A DNA stretch of 44,721 nucleotides from contig NZ_JAAWWS010000124.1 of assembly GCF_012272825.1 (NCBI RefSeq), positions 1 to 44,721 of the forward strand, given 5' to 3'. Of this stretch, positions 15,621-25,019 are shown one piece after another (within the stretch, counting starts at the first letter, position 1; every line of letters starts with the position of its first letter). The translations under genes and the position numbers were made by a program. The DNA is from Wenzhouxiangella sp. XN79A. GTDB taxonomy: Bacteria; Pseudomonadota; Gammaproteobacteria; Xanthomonadales; Wenzhouxiangellaceae. Under the pieces are notes generated by a model. That model searched no databases, had not been told where the DNA came from, and saw only the letters and a list, made by a program, of their open reading frames with translations.

Positions 15621-16103
15621 ATGCGACCCGGTTTGTTCCGCTGGATCATGAACCTGTGGCCGCCGTACCGCGGCGCCGGCGTTCGGGTGCGTGAGATCGC
15701 GCCCGATTGGCGCTATGTCCGGGTCGATCTGGTCGCGACGCTGCTCAATCGCAACTACGTCGGGGTCCACTTCGGCGGCAGCCTGTTCTCGATGGCCGAC
15801 CCGTTCCTGATGCTGATGTACATCAAGGCGCTGGGCCCGGACTACGTGGTCTGGGATCATTCGGCCTCGATCCGGTTCGTCCGGCCGGGCAGGGGGACGG
15901 TGACGGCCGAGTTCCGCCTCGACGAGGCGATGCTCGAGGAGGTGCGCGCGGCGACCTCAGCGGGCGAACGGTACCTCAAGACCCATGTCGTGGAAGTGTT
16001 CGACCAGCAGGGCGAACTCGTCGCCCGGATCGAACGGACCGTGTACGTCCGACGCAAGGCGCCCGTTCACGACGGGGCCGGGTCGAGCGACTCAGGCCGG
16101 TGA
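15621..16103 (+). CDS. DUF4442 hotdog-fold protein (thioesterase-like)
   Basis: A 160-residue protein of the DUF4442 family, related to hotdog thioesterases. The match rests on the layout: MNLWPPYRGAGVRV, then DLVATLLNRNYVGVHFGGSLFSMADPF and MLMYIKALGPDYVVWDHSASIRF. These are the family's hallmark stretches (NRNxxGxHFGG and the Met-rich helix). No catalytic activity is established for the family in general; an acyl-CoA thioesterase role is inference from fold. No signal peptide is visible, so the protein should be cytoplasmic. It starts 45 nt after the rplS terminator, and its last 12 nt overlap the 3' end of the convergent bactofilin gene. Confidence 0.8.
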   Translation: MRPGLFRWIMNLWPPYRGAGVRVREIAPDWRYVRVDLVATLLNRNYVGVHFGGSLFSMADPFLMLMYIKALGPDYVVWDHSASIRFVRPGRGTVTAEFRLDEAMLEEVRAATSAGERYLKTHVVEVFDQQGELVARIERTVYVRRKAPVHDGAGSSDSGR

Positions 16104-16535
16104 CGAAGAGCCTTCGGTCGACGCGTCCGCGTTCCTGGCCGCCGGTGGAGTCTTCTTCGTGCCGGCTTGCGTGGACGCGGCTTCCGGGCGGATCTCGCTG
16201 GAGCCGTTGAATCGCCCGCCCGGCTCGATCACCAGGTCGACCGTGACCACGTTGCCCTCGACCACGCCGCCGGCGACGATCTCCAGCCGTTCGGCCTCGA
16301 TCCGGCCCTGCACCCGGCCGCTGACGAGCACGCGGCGGGCGCGAATCTCACCCTCGAGGCGGCCGCTCTGACCGACGGTGACATCGGCGTCGGACTGGAT
16401 GTCGCCCTCGATCCGGCCGTCCAGGTGGAGGTTGTCGTTCAGGGTGAGATTGCCGACCAGCTGGGTGTCGGATCCGATGATGGTGGATCCAGAACTCGTA
16501 CCTTGCTGCGGACGGTCTCTGCCAAGGATTCCCAT
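16092..16535 (-). CDS. Bactofilin family cytoskeletal protein
   Basis: Bactofilins are polymer-forming proteins with a right-handed beta-helix; many scaffold cell-wall enzymes. The 147-residue protein has the typical short N-terminal tail. A repetitive beta-helix core (about 18–115) follows, rich in G-x-[LIV] steps such as LVGNLTLNDNLHLDGRIEG and GRLEGEIRARRVLVSGRV. The tail is disordered and Ser/Ala-rich. The start at 16535 has AGAGGA about 10 nt upstream on the minus strand. The first 97 nt lie within the 3' end of the upstream M23 peptidase gene in a different frame, so expression of the two is probably coupled. The 3' end overlaps the convergent DUF4442 gene by 12 nt. Confidence 0.93.
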   Translation of the reverse strand: MGILGRDRPQQGTSSGSTIIGSDTQLVGNLTLNDNLHLDGRIEGDIQSDADVTVGQSGRLEGEIRARRVLVSGRVQGRIEAERLEIVAGGVVEGNVVTVDLVIEPGGRFNGSSEIRPEAASTQAGTKKTPPAARNADASTEGSSSPA

Positions 16536-17392
16536 TGCACGCGTTCCTCTTTTTCGAATACCAGGTCATAGCGGTCGAGGGACCAGTCCAGAAATGGACG
16601 CGGATCCAGCCGACGGCCGAGATAGCGCACTTCATAGTGCAGGTGGGGCGCGGCCGATAGCCCGGTGTTGCCCGACTTCCCGATCGGCTCGCCTTCGCGG
16701 ACGTACTGGCCGACGCGGACATCGACATCGTCGAGATGCGCGTACAGGGTCGTGAACCCGTAGTTATGGACCAGTTTCACCATGGTGCCGAGCCCGGAAC
16801 CGGGATTCGGACCGGCCCATTCGACCACGCCGTCGGCGGTGGCCAGGACCGGGGTCCCGGGAGCGGCACGCATGTCGACACCGCCGTGCAGCCGCGTGCC
16901 CTCGGTGACCGGGTGGTCACGCATACCGAACCCGGAGGTGATCCGGGTTTCCGCCAGCGGATAGCCGCTGGGCACGGAGGTCAGGAGCAGGCGGCGCTCC
17001 AGGGCAGTGTGGCTGGCTACGGAAATCCGCTCCGCGACCGGCAACGCCTCCGGCGGGCGTACGCCGATGATCGTTTCGAGCTGCTCCAGTTCGTCGGTCA
17101 ACGCGATCAGTTCGCGGGCGCGGCTGTCGATCTGTTCGTTCAGTCGGTTCTGGTGGCTCAGCAACTCATGGTTGCGTTCTTCGACCGTGCGGTTCTGTTC
17201 GCGGAGTTCGGCCAGGTCGCCGTTCAGACCGTCGATCCGCCCCGACAGGAGCTGGATGACCATCAGGCTGCCGAGGAACACCAGCGCGACGACGCCGGCG
17301 CCGCCCAGTGCCGCCCGCCACATCACCTGGGACAGCGTGTAATGCCGTGCCCCGCGGTAGTCGGAAACGGTGATTCGGTAATGCTGTCGCAT
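16439..17392 (-). CDS. Membrane-anchored M23 peptidase (LytM-type endopeptidase)
   Basis: A peptidoglycan endopeptidase of family M23. Residues 28–50 form one membrane segment and about 52–108 a coiled coil (EQNRTVEERNHELLSHQNRL). The C-terminal LytM domain spans about 145–265. The zinc ligands are visible: H169 and D173 in RLHGGVDM, and H252 in PHLHYEV; H219 (YAHL) and H250 complete the active site. A complete motif set suggests a catalytic enzyme rather than an activator such as EnvC. It is transcribed with, and overlaps, the bactofilin gene; M23–bactofilin partnership in cell shaping is known elsewhere (for example CcmA with Csd proteins in Helicobacter). The start ATG is 17392. Confidence 0.93.
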   Translation of the reverse strand: MRQHYRITVSDYRGARHYTLSQVMWRAALGGAGVVALVFLGSLMVIQLLSGRIDGLNGDLAELREQNRTVEERNHELLSHQNRLNEQIDSRARELIALTDELEQLETIIGVRPPEALPVAERISVASHTALERRLLLTSVPSGYPLAETRITSGFGMRDHPVTEGTRLHGGVDMRAAPGTPVLATADGVVEWAGPNPGSGLGTMVKLVHNYGFTTLYAHLDDVDVRVGQYVREGEPIGKSGNTGLSAAPHLHYEVRYLGRRLDPRPFLDWSLDRYDLVFEKEERVQWESLAETVRSKVRVLDPPSSDPTPSWSAISP

Positions 17393-17486
17393 GCGCAGGA
17401 AACCGTGGCGCGCCGCCCGATGGGAACGTGACGCGGGAACCTTCCATTATCCCGATGCCGGGCGGCCGGCGCAACGGGCGGCGGGC

Positions 17487-17515
17487 CTTGAAAAAATGCC
17501 GGTCACCGCCCATCT
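17487..17515 (+). promoter_or_regulatory. Sigma-32 (heat-shock) promoter of htpG
   Basis: CTTGAAA at 17487–17493, a 14-nt spacer, and GCCCATCT at 17508–17515 match the RpoH consensus (CTTGAAA, 11–16 nt, CCCCATNT) at all but one position. It lies 35 nt before the htpG start codon, which also rules out the longer upstream reading frame as coding. Confidence 0.8.
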
Positions 17516-17549
17516 ACGCCAGGTCTTCGTGAAGCAATCGTCGAAACCG

Positions 17550-19517
17550 ATGTCAGAAACGCCGTCCACCCGCTCATCCGCCGACGTCGAGACCCATGTC
17601 TTCGGCGCCGAAGTCCACCAGCTGCTGAAGCTGATGATCAATGCGCTGTACTCGAACCGGGAGATCTTCCTGCGCGAGCTGGTCTCCAACGCTTCCGATG
17701 CGCTCGACAAGCTGCGCTTCGAGGCCCTCACCGACGAGGGCGCCGCGGCGCTGGCGGCGGACCCGGCCATTCATGTGCGCTTCGATGCCGAGCGCGGCCG
17801 GCTGTGGATCGAAGACAACGGCATCGGAATGACCCGCCAGGACGTCATCGACAACCTCGGCACCATCGCCCGTTCGGGCACGGCGAGGTTCCTGGAGCAA
17901 CTCAGCGGCGATCGAACAGCGGATGCGCGGCTGATCGGGCAGTTCGGCGTCGGGTTCTATTCGGCGTTCATCGTCGCCGACCGGGTCACCGTCGAGTCCC
18001 GGCGGGTCGGCGTCCCGTCCGATCAGGCCGTGCGCTGGCGCTCGGACGGGCAGGGCGAATACACGCTCGAGGCCATCGAGCGCGAGCGGCCGGGCACCAC
18101 CGTCGAACTGGAGATCGGCGCAGACCACCGGGACCTGCTCGACGCCGAGCGGCTGCGCTCGATTCTGAAGCATTATTCGAACCACGTCGCGTTTCCGATC
18201 CATCTGGACGGCGGCGCGGCCGACGACCGGGAATCGGCGAACACCGTCGAGCCGATCAATGAGGCGCAGGCGCTCTGGACCCGGCCGCGGCAGGAACTCG
18301 GCGACGAGGCCTACCGCGAGTTCTACGAAGGCCTGACCGGCGATACCCGGCCGCCGTCGACCTGGGCTCACCACCATGTCGAGGGCACCCAGAGCTACTC
18401 GCTGCTGCTCTACGTGCCGGGCCAGGCGCCGTACGACCTGGCCTGGAACCGCGACGACCGACGCGGCGTGCGGCTCTACATCCAGCGGGTGTTCATCATG
18501 GACGCCGCCGAGCAGCTCGTACCGCGCTACCTGCGTTTTCTGCGCGGCGTGGTCGATTCGGCCGATCTGCCGCTGAACGTTTCGCGCGAGCTGCTGCAGG
18601 AAAGCCCGCTGCTGGCCAGGATCCGCGCCGCCGTGGTCAAGCGCGGCCTGGCGATGATCGAGAAACTGGCCGAGACGGGCGGCGCGCCGTGGGCAGATTT
18701 CCAGCGCGACTTCGGTGCGATCCTCAAGGAAGGCCTGATCGAGGATCCGGACAACCGAGAGCGGATCGCACGCCTGGTGCGCTTCTCGAGTACGCGCGAC
18801 GATGCACCGCATTCCGTCGGTCTTGCCGACTACAAGGCGCGCGCCGGCGACGGCGTCGAAGCGATCTGGTACCTGACGGCCGAGAGCGTGACCCAGGCGA
18901 AGACCCGTCCGCAGCTCGAAGCCTTCCGGGCGCGCGACATCGAAGTGCTGCTGATGACCGACCCGATCGATACCTGGGTGGTCGGGCACCTGTTCGAATT
19001 CGACGGGACGCCGCTGAAACCCGTGTCGGAGGGTCCGCCCGGCGACGACGCCGACAGCGACGATGCCGAAGAGGCCGCCGCGGCGTCGGACGCCCGGGTC
19101 GAACGGGTCGCCGCGGCGCTCGGAGAGCGGGTCGGTGAAGTCGTCCTCTCGCGCCGGCTGACCGATTCGCCCAGCTGCGTGGTCGACCCGATCGGGCTGG
19201 ATCCGCGCATGCGCCGGATGCTGGAGCAGGCCGGGCAGCCGCTGCCGCCGATTCGCCCCCGCCTGGAGGTCAACCCGGCACACCCGCTGGTCAGGCTGCT
19301 CGGCGACCTGCCCGATGGCGACGAGCGCATCGCGACCATTGCCGAATTGTTGTTCGACGAGGCCGTGCTGCTCGACGGCGGGGAACTCGAGGATCCGGCG
19401 GGTTTCGTGCGGCGGGTGAACGCCATGCTTCATGCGGCCTGGGCGGGCGCGGACGCTGCCGCCGTTCGATCACCGGACCACCAGCCCGAAGCTCCGAACA
19501 TCGGTTCGCCGGATTGA
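17550..19517 (+). CDS. htpG: Molecular chaperone HtpG (Hsp90)
   Basis: HtpG is the bacterial Hsp90, an ATP-driven dimeric chaperone. The 655-residue protein has the N-terminal GHKL ATPase domain with [21 protein letters not shown] (catalytic Glu and Mg-binding Asn). [20 protein letters not shown] and [12 protein letters not shown] (ATP lid) follow. The middle domain carries [10 protein letters not shown], with the conserved Arg that contacts ATP. The C-terminal dimerisation domain follows an acidic linker ([14 protein letters not shown], about residues 499–512). I start at the ATG 17550 because the sequence then matches family N-termini and lies downstream of a clear heat-shock promoter. The gene is divergent from the M23/bactofilin pair. 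Confidence 0.96.
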
Positions 19518-19532
19518 TTTTGCCCCGGAGGC

Positions 19533-19561
19533 TTGCAAAGAAAATCATCTTCCGATACAAT
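19533..19561 (+). promoter_or_regulatory. Promoter of initiator tRNA
   Basis: TTGCAA (19533–19538), a 17-nt spacer and TACAAT (19556–19561) form a good sigma-70 promoter starting 16 nt after the htpG stop. The predicted start is about 6 nt before the tRNA, with the GC-rich discriminator typical of stable-RNA promoters under growth-rate control. Confidence 0.8.
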
Positions 19562-19573
19562 TCTCGGCTCGAT

Positions 19574-19650
19574 TGCGGGGTGGAGCAGTCTGGCAGCTCG
19601 TCGGGCTCATAACCCGAAGGTCGCAGGTTCGAATCCTGCCCCCGCTACCA
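19574..19650 (+). tRNA. metY: Initiator tRNA-fMet (anticodon CAT)
   Basis: A 77-nt tRNA with anticodon CAT and encoded CCA. Three features identify it as the initiator. Position 1 does not pair with position 72. The anticodon stem has three consecutive G:C pairs (TCGGG/CCCGA). The D stem carries A11:U24. The 1·72 mismatch here is U·U instead of the usual C·A. As in E. coli metY, it precedes rimP–nusA–infB. Confidence 0.96.
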
Positions 19651-19665
19651 GGTCATCGGTGCAAG

Positions 19666-19698
19666 AAAGCCCCTGGTCTTCAGGGGCTTTTTTGTTTT
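19666..19698 (+). terminator. Intrinsic terminator after initiator tRNA
   Basis: A perfect stem AAAGCCCCTG/CAGGGGCTTT (19666–19675 with 19681–19690) with loop GTCTT is followed by TTTGTTTT. It should end most tRNA transcripts before rimP, so rimP–truB needs read-through, antitermination or its own promoter. I see no clear promoter between 19699 and 19825. Confidence 0.95.
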
Positions 19699-19825
19699 CG
19701 GGCATTCTGCCGGATGTTCACCGCGGCTTGAAGCGGAGCAGAGCTGCCCCGCAGTTCGCGTCCGGTCGGCCCGATCCGGCGGCGGGTGCGGACGAAAAGA
19801 TCACGAAGACGACGGAGGCGCGTGC

Positions 19826-20326
19826 ATGGCGGTCCAGGACGATCTCAAGGCGCTGCTGAAGCCGGCGATCGAGGCGATGGGCTTCGAGTTCGTCGGGGTG
19901 GAGTACCTGTCCAACCCCAAGAACCGCCTCGTTCGTATCTTCATCGACCGCGCGCCCGACGGTGTTTCGATCGACGACTGCGCGGATGTCAGTCGAGAGG
20001 TCTCGGCACTGCTCGACGTCGAGGATCCGGTGTCGGGCCAGTACAGCCTCGAGGTCTCGTCGCCGGGCGTGGAGCGGCCACTGTTCGAACCCGGGCAGTA
20101 CGCCGCGTTCGCCGGTGAAGAGGCGGTGCTGCAGCTGCACGCCCCGATCGACGGACGACGCAAGCTGACCGGCATCCTGCGCGGTGCCGACGACGCCCGG
20201 GTCGAGATCGAGATCGACGGAGCGATCGTCGATGTGCCGTTCGATGCGATCCGGCGGGCCAATCTGAAGCCCGACTGGGACGCCCTGATGGCCGGCGAGG
20301 CGCGAACGGGCGACGTCGCCGAGTGA
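19826..20326 (+). CDS. rimP: Ribosome maturation factor RimP
   Basis: RimP promotes assembly of the 30S subunit, including S12 incorporation. The 166-residue protein has the N-terminal alpha/beta domain (about 8–88), with GFEFVGVEY, RIFIDRAPDGVSIDDCADVSREVSA and the conserved YSLEVSSPGVERPL. The C-terminal SH3-like barrel (about 92–155) contains KLTGILRGADDARVEIEI. GGAGG is 7 nt before the ATG. It opens the conserved rimP–nusA–infB–rbfA–truB operon. Confidence 0.95.
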   Translation: MAVQDDLKALLKPAIEAMGFEFVGVEYLSNPKNRLVRIFIDRAPDGVSIDDCADVSREVSALLDVEDPVSGQYSLEVSSPGVERPLFEPGQYAAFAGEEAVLQLHAPIDGRRKLTGILRGADDARVEIEIDGAIVDVPFDAIRRANLKPDWDALMAGEARTGDVAE

Positions 20327-20441
20327 AGTCGCACAGCGATTTCGCACACGGGTCGACGAAGGAGTTGACGAAAGGTCGAGCAGGAAACGGCCCCGCCGGG
20401 GATCATCGACCTCCATTGAATCAGCAACCGGAAGCACAGGA

Positions 20442-21950
20442 ATGAAGAAAGGCAAGGAAATTCTGGCGGTCGCCGAAGCGGTCTCGAACGAGAAGGGCCT
20501 TTCGCCGGACATCATCTTCGAGGCGATCGAAGCCGCGTTGGCCTCGGCGGCCCGCCGGCGCCATCCGCAGGACATCGACACGCGGGTCGCGATCGATCGC
20601 ACGACCGGCGACTACGAGGCGTTCCGCCGCTGGGAAGTCATTTCCGATGACGCCGAAGAGGTCGAGCTGGAATCCGAAGATCGCCAGATCCGGCTGGCCG
20701 ACGCGCTGGAACTCGACCCCGACCTGCAGATCGGCGATTACGTCGAGGAACCGATGGAAGCGCCTGAATTCGGCCGGATCGAGGCCCAGGCCGCCAAGCA
20801 GGTCATTGTCCAGAAAGTCCGCCAGGCCGAGCGCGCACAGGTCGTCGAAGCCTACGAAGACCGGGTCAACGAACTGGTGTCCGGCCAGGTCAAGCGGCTC
20901 GAGCGCGGCGGAATCTACCTCGACCTGGGCGACAATGCCGAAGCCTTCGTGCCGTCGCGTCACACCATTCCGGGCGAGAACGTGCGCATCAACGATCGCC
21001 TGCGCGGCTTCCTGTACGAAGTGCGCGCGGAACTGCGCGGACCGCAGCTGTTCGTCAGTCGCACGCTGCCCGATCTGCTGATCGAACTGTTCAAGATCGA
21101 GGTGCCGGAAATCGGCCAGGAGCTGATCGAGATCAAGGGTGCGGCCCGTGATCCCGGACGCCGGGCCAAGATCGCCGTCCACGCGCTGGATTCGCGGACC
21201 GACCCGATCGGCGCCTGCGTCGGCATGCGCGGATCACGCGTCCAGGCGGTGTCGAACGAACTCGGCGGCGAGCGCATCGACATCATTCTCTGGGACGAGA
21301 ACCCGGCCCAGTTCGTCATCAACGCGATGGCGCCGGCCGAGGTCGCGTCGATCGTCGTCGACGAGGACGCGCGCAGCATGGATGTCGCGGTCGAGGAAGA
21401 CAACCTGTCGCAGGCCATCGGCCGCGGTGGCCAGAACGTCCGCCTGGCTTCGGAGCTGACCGGCTGGGAGCTCAACGTCATGACCGTCGAGGATGCCGAG
21501 GCCAAGAGCGAGGAAGAATCCCGTTCGGTGCTGCAGATGTTCGTCGAGAAGCTGGATGTCGACGAGGAACTGGCCGGAATCCTGGTCCAGGAAGGTTTCT
21601 CGAACGTCGAGGAAGTGGCCTATGTGCCGGAATCCGAACTGCTGGCCATCGAGGAATTCGACGAAGGCATCGTCGCCGAGCTGCGCCAGCGCGCTCGCGA
21701 TGCCCTGCTGACGCAGATGATCGCGTCGGAGGAGCAGCTCGAGGAGAACCGCCCGGCCCAGGACCTGCTCGACCTCGAGGGCATGACCGAGGCGATCGCG
21801 TTCCGCTTGGCCGAGCAGGGCATCCGGACCCGTGACGATCTCGCCGAATGTGCGGTCGACGAACTGGAGGAGGTCAAGGATCTCGATCCGGAAACCGCCG
21901 CCACGCTGATCATGGAAGCCCGTTCGCACTGGTTCACCGAAGAAGGTTGA
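20442..21950 (+). CDS. nusA: Transcription termination/antitermination protein NusA
   Basis: NusA binds RNA polymerase, stabilises pauses and joins antitermination complexes. The 502 residues contain the N-terminal polymerase-binding domain (about 1–125), the S1 domain (about 135–200; [18 protein letters not shown]) and KH1 with GMRG near 265. KH2 has the GRGG loop in [20 protein letters not shown]. Two acidic C-terminal repeats (about 360–425 and 435–500) are the AR1/AR2 modules found in gammaproteobacteria. The gap from rimP is 115 nt with no obvious promoter; infB follows after 65 nt. Confidence 0.97.
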   Translation: MKKGKEILAVAEAVSNEKGLSPDIIFEAIEAALASAARRRHPQDIDTRVAIDRTTGDYEAFRRWEVISDDAEEVELESEDRQIRLADALELDPDLQIGDYVEEPMEAPEFGRIEAQAAKQVIVQKVRQAERAQVVEAYEDRVNELVSGQVKRLERGGIYLDLGDNAEAFVPSRHTIPGENVRINDRLRGFLYEVRAELRGPQLFVSRTLPDLLIELFKIEVPEIGQELIEIKGAARDPGRRAKIAVHALDSRTDPIGACVGMRGSRVQAVSNELGGERIDIILWDENPAQFVINAMAPAEVASIVVDEDARSMDVAVEEDNLSQAIGRGGQNVRLASELTGWELNVMTVEDAEAKSEEESRSVLQMFVEKLDVDEELAGILVQEGFSNVEEVAYVPESELLAIEEFDEGIVAELRQRARDALLTQMIASEEQLEENRPAQDLLDLEGMTEAIAFRLAEQGIRTRDDLAECAVDELEEVKDLDPETAATLIMEARSHWFTEEG

Positions 21951-22015
21951 GCCAGCGTCGACGCGCTCGAACCACGAAATCAATGAAGTTGCATCGAAGA
22001 CAGCAAGGAGTCTGA

Positions 22016-24607
22016 ATGTCGCAGGTCACCGTTACGCAATTGGCAGAGGTGCTCGGTGTCACGCCCGATCGACTGTTGGCCCAGTTCAAGGAAGCCGGCA
22101 TCAAGATCGAGGCGGCCGACGCGCCCGTGACCAACGACGACAAGAAGAAGCTGCTGGCGTTTCTGCGTACGTCGCACGGCAAGTCCGAGTCACGCGACGA
22201 TACCGACTCGCCCAAGCGGGTGACGCTCAGGCGCAAGACCGTCAGCGAGCTGAAGGTGCCCAGCGGCGGTGCCGGCCGCACCCGCGGTCGTGGCGCCGCC
22301 CCTTCGCGTACCGTCAACGTCGAGGTCCGGAAGAAGCGCACCTACGTCAAGCGCGGCGCCATCGCCGAGGCCGAGCAGCCCGATGCCGAGCGCGAAGAAG
22401 CGCTGAAGGCCCTCGAAGAATCGCGCCGTCAGCGCGAGCAGGCCGAACTTGCCGAGCGCGAGCGCGAAGAGAAGCGCAAGGCCGAACTCGAAGCGGTTGA
22501 AAAGGCCGACGAGGAAGCCCGCGAGATCGAGCGGGCCGAGCGCGAGCGGCGCCAGGCCGAAGAAGAGAAGATGCGCGAAGCCGAGCAGAAGGCGCGCGAA
22601 GAGGCCGAGGCCCGTGCGCGCGCCGAGGCCGAAGCCGCTCGCCTGGAATCGGAGCGCGAGGCGCGTCGGAAGCGCGACGAGGAGAAGGAAGCCAAGCGCA
22701 AGGCCGGCAAGGGCAGCAAGACCCGCTATGGCCGCGAGGAGCTCCACGTGGCCAGCCGCAGCAAGCGTCGCAAGCCGAAGCGCCGCGGCAAGTCCTCCAG
22801 CGTCGGCGGCGAGCACGGCTTCCAGATGCCGACCCAGCCGGTCCGGCGCGCGATCGAGATTCCCGAGTCGATCACCGTCGGCGAGTTGGCCAAGCTGATG
22901 GCCGTCAAGGCCGGCGACCTGATCAAGGCCCTGATGAACATGGGCTCGATGGTCACGATCAACCAGGCGCTGGACCAGGAAACCGCGATCCTGGTGGCCG
23001 AGGAAATGGGCCACGAGGCCCGTCCGGCAGAAGACAAGGACATCGAGAGCGAACTGGTCGCCCAGGAAGAGGGCGGCGATGCCGTCACCCGTCCGCCGGT
23101 CGTGACCGTGATGGGCCACGTCGACCACGGCAAGACTTCGCTGCTCGACTACATCCGACGCGCCAAGGTGGCCGCCGGCGAAAGCGGCGGGATCACCCAG
23201 CACATCGGTGCCTACCACGTCGAGACCGAAAACGGCGTGGTGACCTTCCTGGATACGCCGGGCCACGCCGCGTTCACCGCGATGCGCGCTCGCGGCGCCC
23301 AGGCCACCGATATCGTGGTCCTGGTCGTGGCCGCCGACGACGGCGTGATGCCGCAGACCAAGGAAGCGATCCAGCACGCGCGTGCGGCCGGCGTGCCGCT
23401 GATCGTGGCGGTCAACAAGATCGACAAGCCGGAGGCCGACCTCAACCGCGTCAAGAACGAATTGTCGGCCGAGGAAGTCGTGCCCGAGGATTACGGCGGT
23501 GAAGAGATCTTCGTTCCGGTCTCCGCGATTACCGGCGAAGGGATCGATTCGCTGCTGGACGCCATCCTGCTCCAGGCCGAAGTGCTCGAGCTCAAGGCCG
23601 TTCCCGATCGGCGCTGCCGCGGCGTGGTGGTCGAGTCTGCGCTGGACAAGGGCCGGGGCCCGGTCGCCACGATCCTGGTGCTCGACGGGACTCTGAAGAA
23701 GGGCGACATGGTGCTGGCCGGCGAGGAGTATGGCCGGGTGCGCGCGATGTTCGACGAGTCGGGTCAGCCGATCGACGAGGCCGGTCCTTCGATTCCGGCC
23801 GAGATTCTCGGTCTGTCCGGGGTGCCGAACGCCGGCGACGACGTGCTGGTCGTGGCCGACGAACGCAAGGCGCGCGAAGCGGCCGATCAGCGCAAGACGC
23901 AGGCCCGTGAGGGCCGGCTGGCCGAGCGCCAGGCGGCGAAGCTGCAGAACCTGTTCGACCAGATGGGCGAGGGCTCGGTCGGCGATCAGCAGTCCGTGAA
24001 CCTGGTCATCAAGGCCGATGTCCAGGGCTCTGCCGAAGCGCTGCGCGATGCGCTGACCAATCTTTCGAACGACGAAGTCAAGGTCAACGTGGTGTCTTCG
24101 GGCGTCGGTGGCATCACCGAGTCCGACGCATCGCTGGCCCAGGCCTCGAACGCGATCATCATCGGCTTCAACGTGCGTGCCGATGCGTCGGCCCGAAAGG
24201 TCATCAGCGAGGCCGATCTCGACCTGAACTACTACTCGATCATCTACGAGGCGATCGACGATGTGAAGAAGGCCATTTCCGGCCTGCTCGGCACCGAGAT
24301 CAAGGAAGAGATCATCGGCCTGGCCGAGGTCAAGGACGTGTTCCGCTCGTCCAAGCTCGGTGCCATCGCCGGCTGCCTGGTGGTCGAGGGCGTGGTCAAG
24401 CGTGCCAACCCGATCCGAGTGCTGCGCGACAACGTCGTGGTGTTCCAGGGCGAACTCGAGTCGCTGCGCCGGTTCAAGGACGACGTCAAGGAAGTCCAGG
24501 CCGGCACCGAGTGCGGGATCGGCGTGAAGCAGTACAACGACGTCAAGCCGGGCGACCAGATCGAGTGCTTCGAGCGCTACGAAGTGGCGCGGACGCTGGA
24601 GGACTGA
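22016..24607 (+). CDS. infB: Translation initiation factor IF-2
   Basis: IF-2 is the GTPase that places fMet-tRNA on the 30S subunit and promotes subunit joining. The 863-residue protein has an IF2_N domain (1–55) and a long, highly charged Glu/Arg/Lys/Ala-rich helical segment (about 115–245). A second N-terminal domain (about 285–335) and the G domain follow. G1 is GHVDHGKT at 367–374, and DTPGHAAF and [12 protein letters not shown] are the switch II and specificity motifs. Domains II–IV follow, ending with the fMet-binding C2 module. It is co-transcribed with nusA and rbfA; the stop is one base from the rbfA start. Confidence 0.98.
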   Translation: MSQVTVTQLAEVLGVTPDRLLAQFKEAGIKIEAADAPVTNDDKKKLLAFLRTSHGKSESRDDTDSPKRVTLRRKTVSELKVPSGGAGRTRGRGAAPSRTVNVEVRKKRTYVKRGAIAEAEQPDAEREEALKALEESRRQREQAELAEREREEKRKAELEAVEKADEEAREIERAERERRQAEEEKMREAEQKAREEAEARARAEAEAARLESEREARRKRDEEKEAKRKAGKGSKTRYGREELHVASRSKRRKPKRRGKSSSVGGEHGFQMPTQPVRRAIEIPESITVGELAKLMAVKAGDLIKALMNMGSMVTINQALDQETAILVAEEMGHEARPAEDKDIESELVAQEEGGDAVTRPPVVTVMGHVDHGKTSLLDYIRRAKVAAGESGGITQHIGAYHVETENGVVTFLDTPGHAAFTAMRARGAQATDIVVLVVAADDGVMPQTKEAIQHARAAGVPLIVAVNKIDKPEADLNRVKNELSAEEVVPEDYGGEEIFVPVSAITGEGIDSLLDAILLQAEVLELKAVPDRRCRGVVVESALDKGRGPVATILVLDGTLKKGDMVLAGEEYGRVRAMFDESGQPIDEAGPSIPAEILGLSGVPNAGDDVLVVADERKAREAADQRKTQAREGRLAERQAAKLQNLFDQMGEGSVGDQQSVNLVIKADVQGSAEALRDALTNLSNDEVKVNVVSSGVGGITESDASLAQASNAIIIGFNVRADASARKVISEADLDLNYYSIIYEAIDDVKKAISGLLGTEIKEEIIGLAEVKDVFRSSKLGAIAGCLVVEGVVKRANPIRVLRDNVVVFQGELESLRRFKDDVKEVQAGTECGIGVKQYNDVKPGDQIECFERYEVARTLED

Positions 24608-24608
24608 G

Positions 24609-24956
24609 GTGGCCGGACGTTCCGATCGGGTCGCCGGACTGCTCCGGCGCGAGCTGGCCGACATCGTTCGGTCCGGTTTCGAGCGCGAACTGCCGTCGCT
24701 GATCAGCGTGACCGACGTCGAGGTCTCGCGGGATCTTGCCCATGCCCGGGTCTACGTCTCGGTACTCGAGATCGAACACGCCGGCGAGGTGATGGCCTCG
24801 CTGGCCGAAGCCGCGCCGGCGATCCGCCACGAACTGGCCGGCCGCGTCCGGCTGCGCATCGTGCCTGCGCTGCGGTTCATCCACGACACGTCGACCGAGT
24901 CGGGTCAGCGTATCGAACAACTGCTGGCTGCCGCGCGCAAGCCTCGCGATTCCTGA
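24609..24956 (+). CDS. rbfA: Ribosome-binding factor A
   Basis: RbfA is a cold-shock-associated factor that helps mature the 5' end of 16S rRNA. The 115-residue KH-fold protein shows the family's RSDRVAGLLRRELADIVR start and ISVTDVEVSRDLAHARVYVSV core. It ends with the LRIVPALRFIHDTSTESGQRIEQLL signature. It starts with GTG one base after the infB stop, so translation is probably coupled. truB follows after 63 nt. Confidence 0.95.
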   Translation: MAGRSDRVAGLLRRELADIVRSGFERELPSLISVTDVEVSRDLAHARVYVSVLEIEHAGEVMASLAEAAPAIRHELAGRVRLRIVPALRFIHDTSTESGQRIEQLLAAARKPRDS

Positions 24957-25019
24957 CGGCCGATCCGGGCGCTGGCCGCTCGCCCGACTGCGATCCGACG
25001 GTTTCTCCCGACACCACTC

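Noticed and set aside
17391-17549. 53-residue N-terminal extension of HtpG
   Set aside because: It contains the heat-shock promoter and is unlike any Hsp90 N-terminus; the family start matches ATG 17550.
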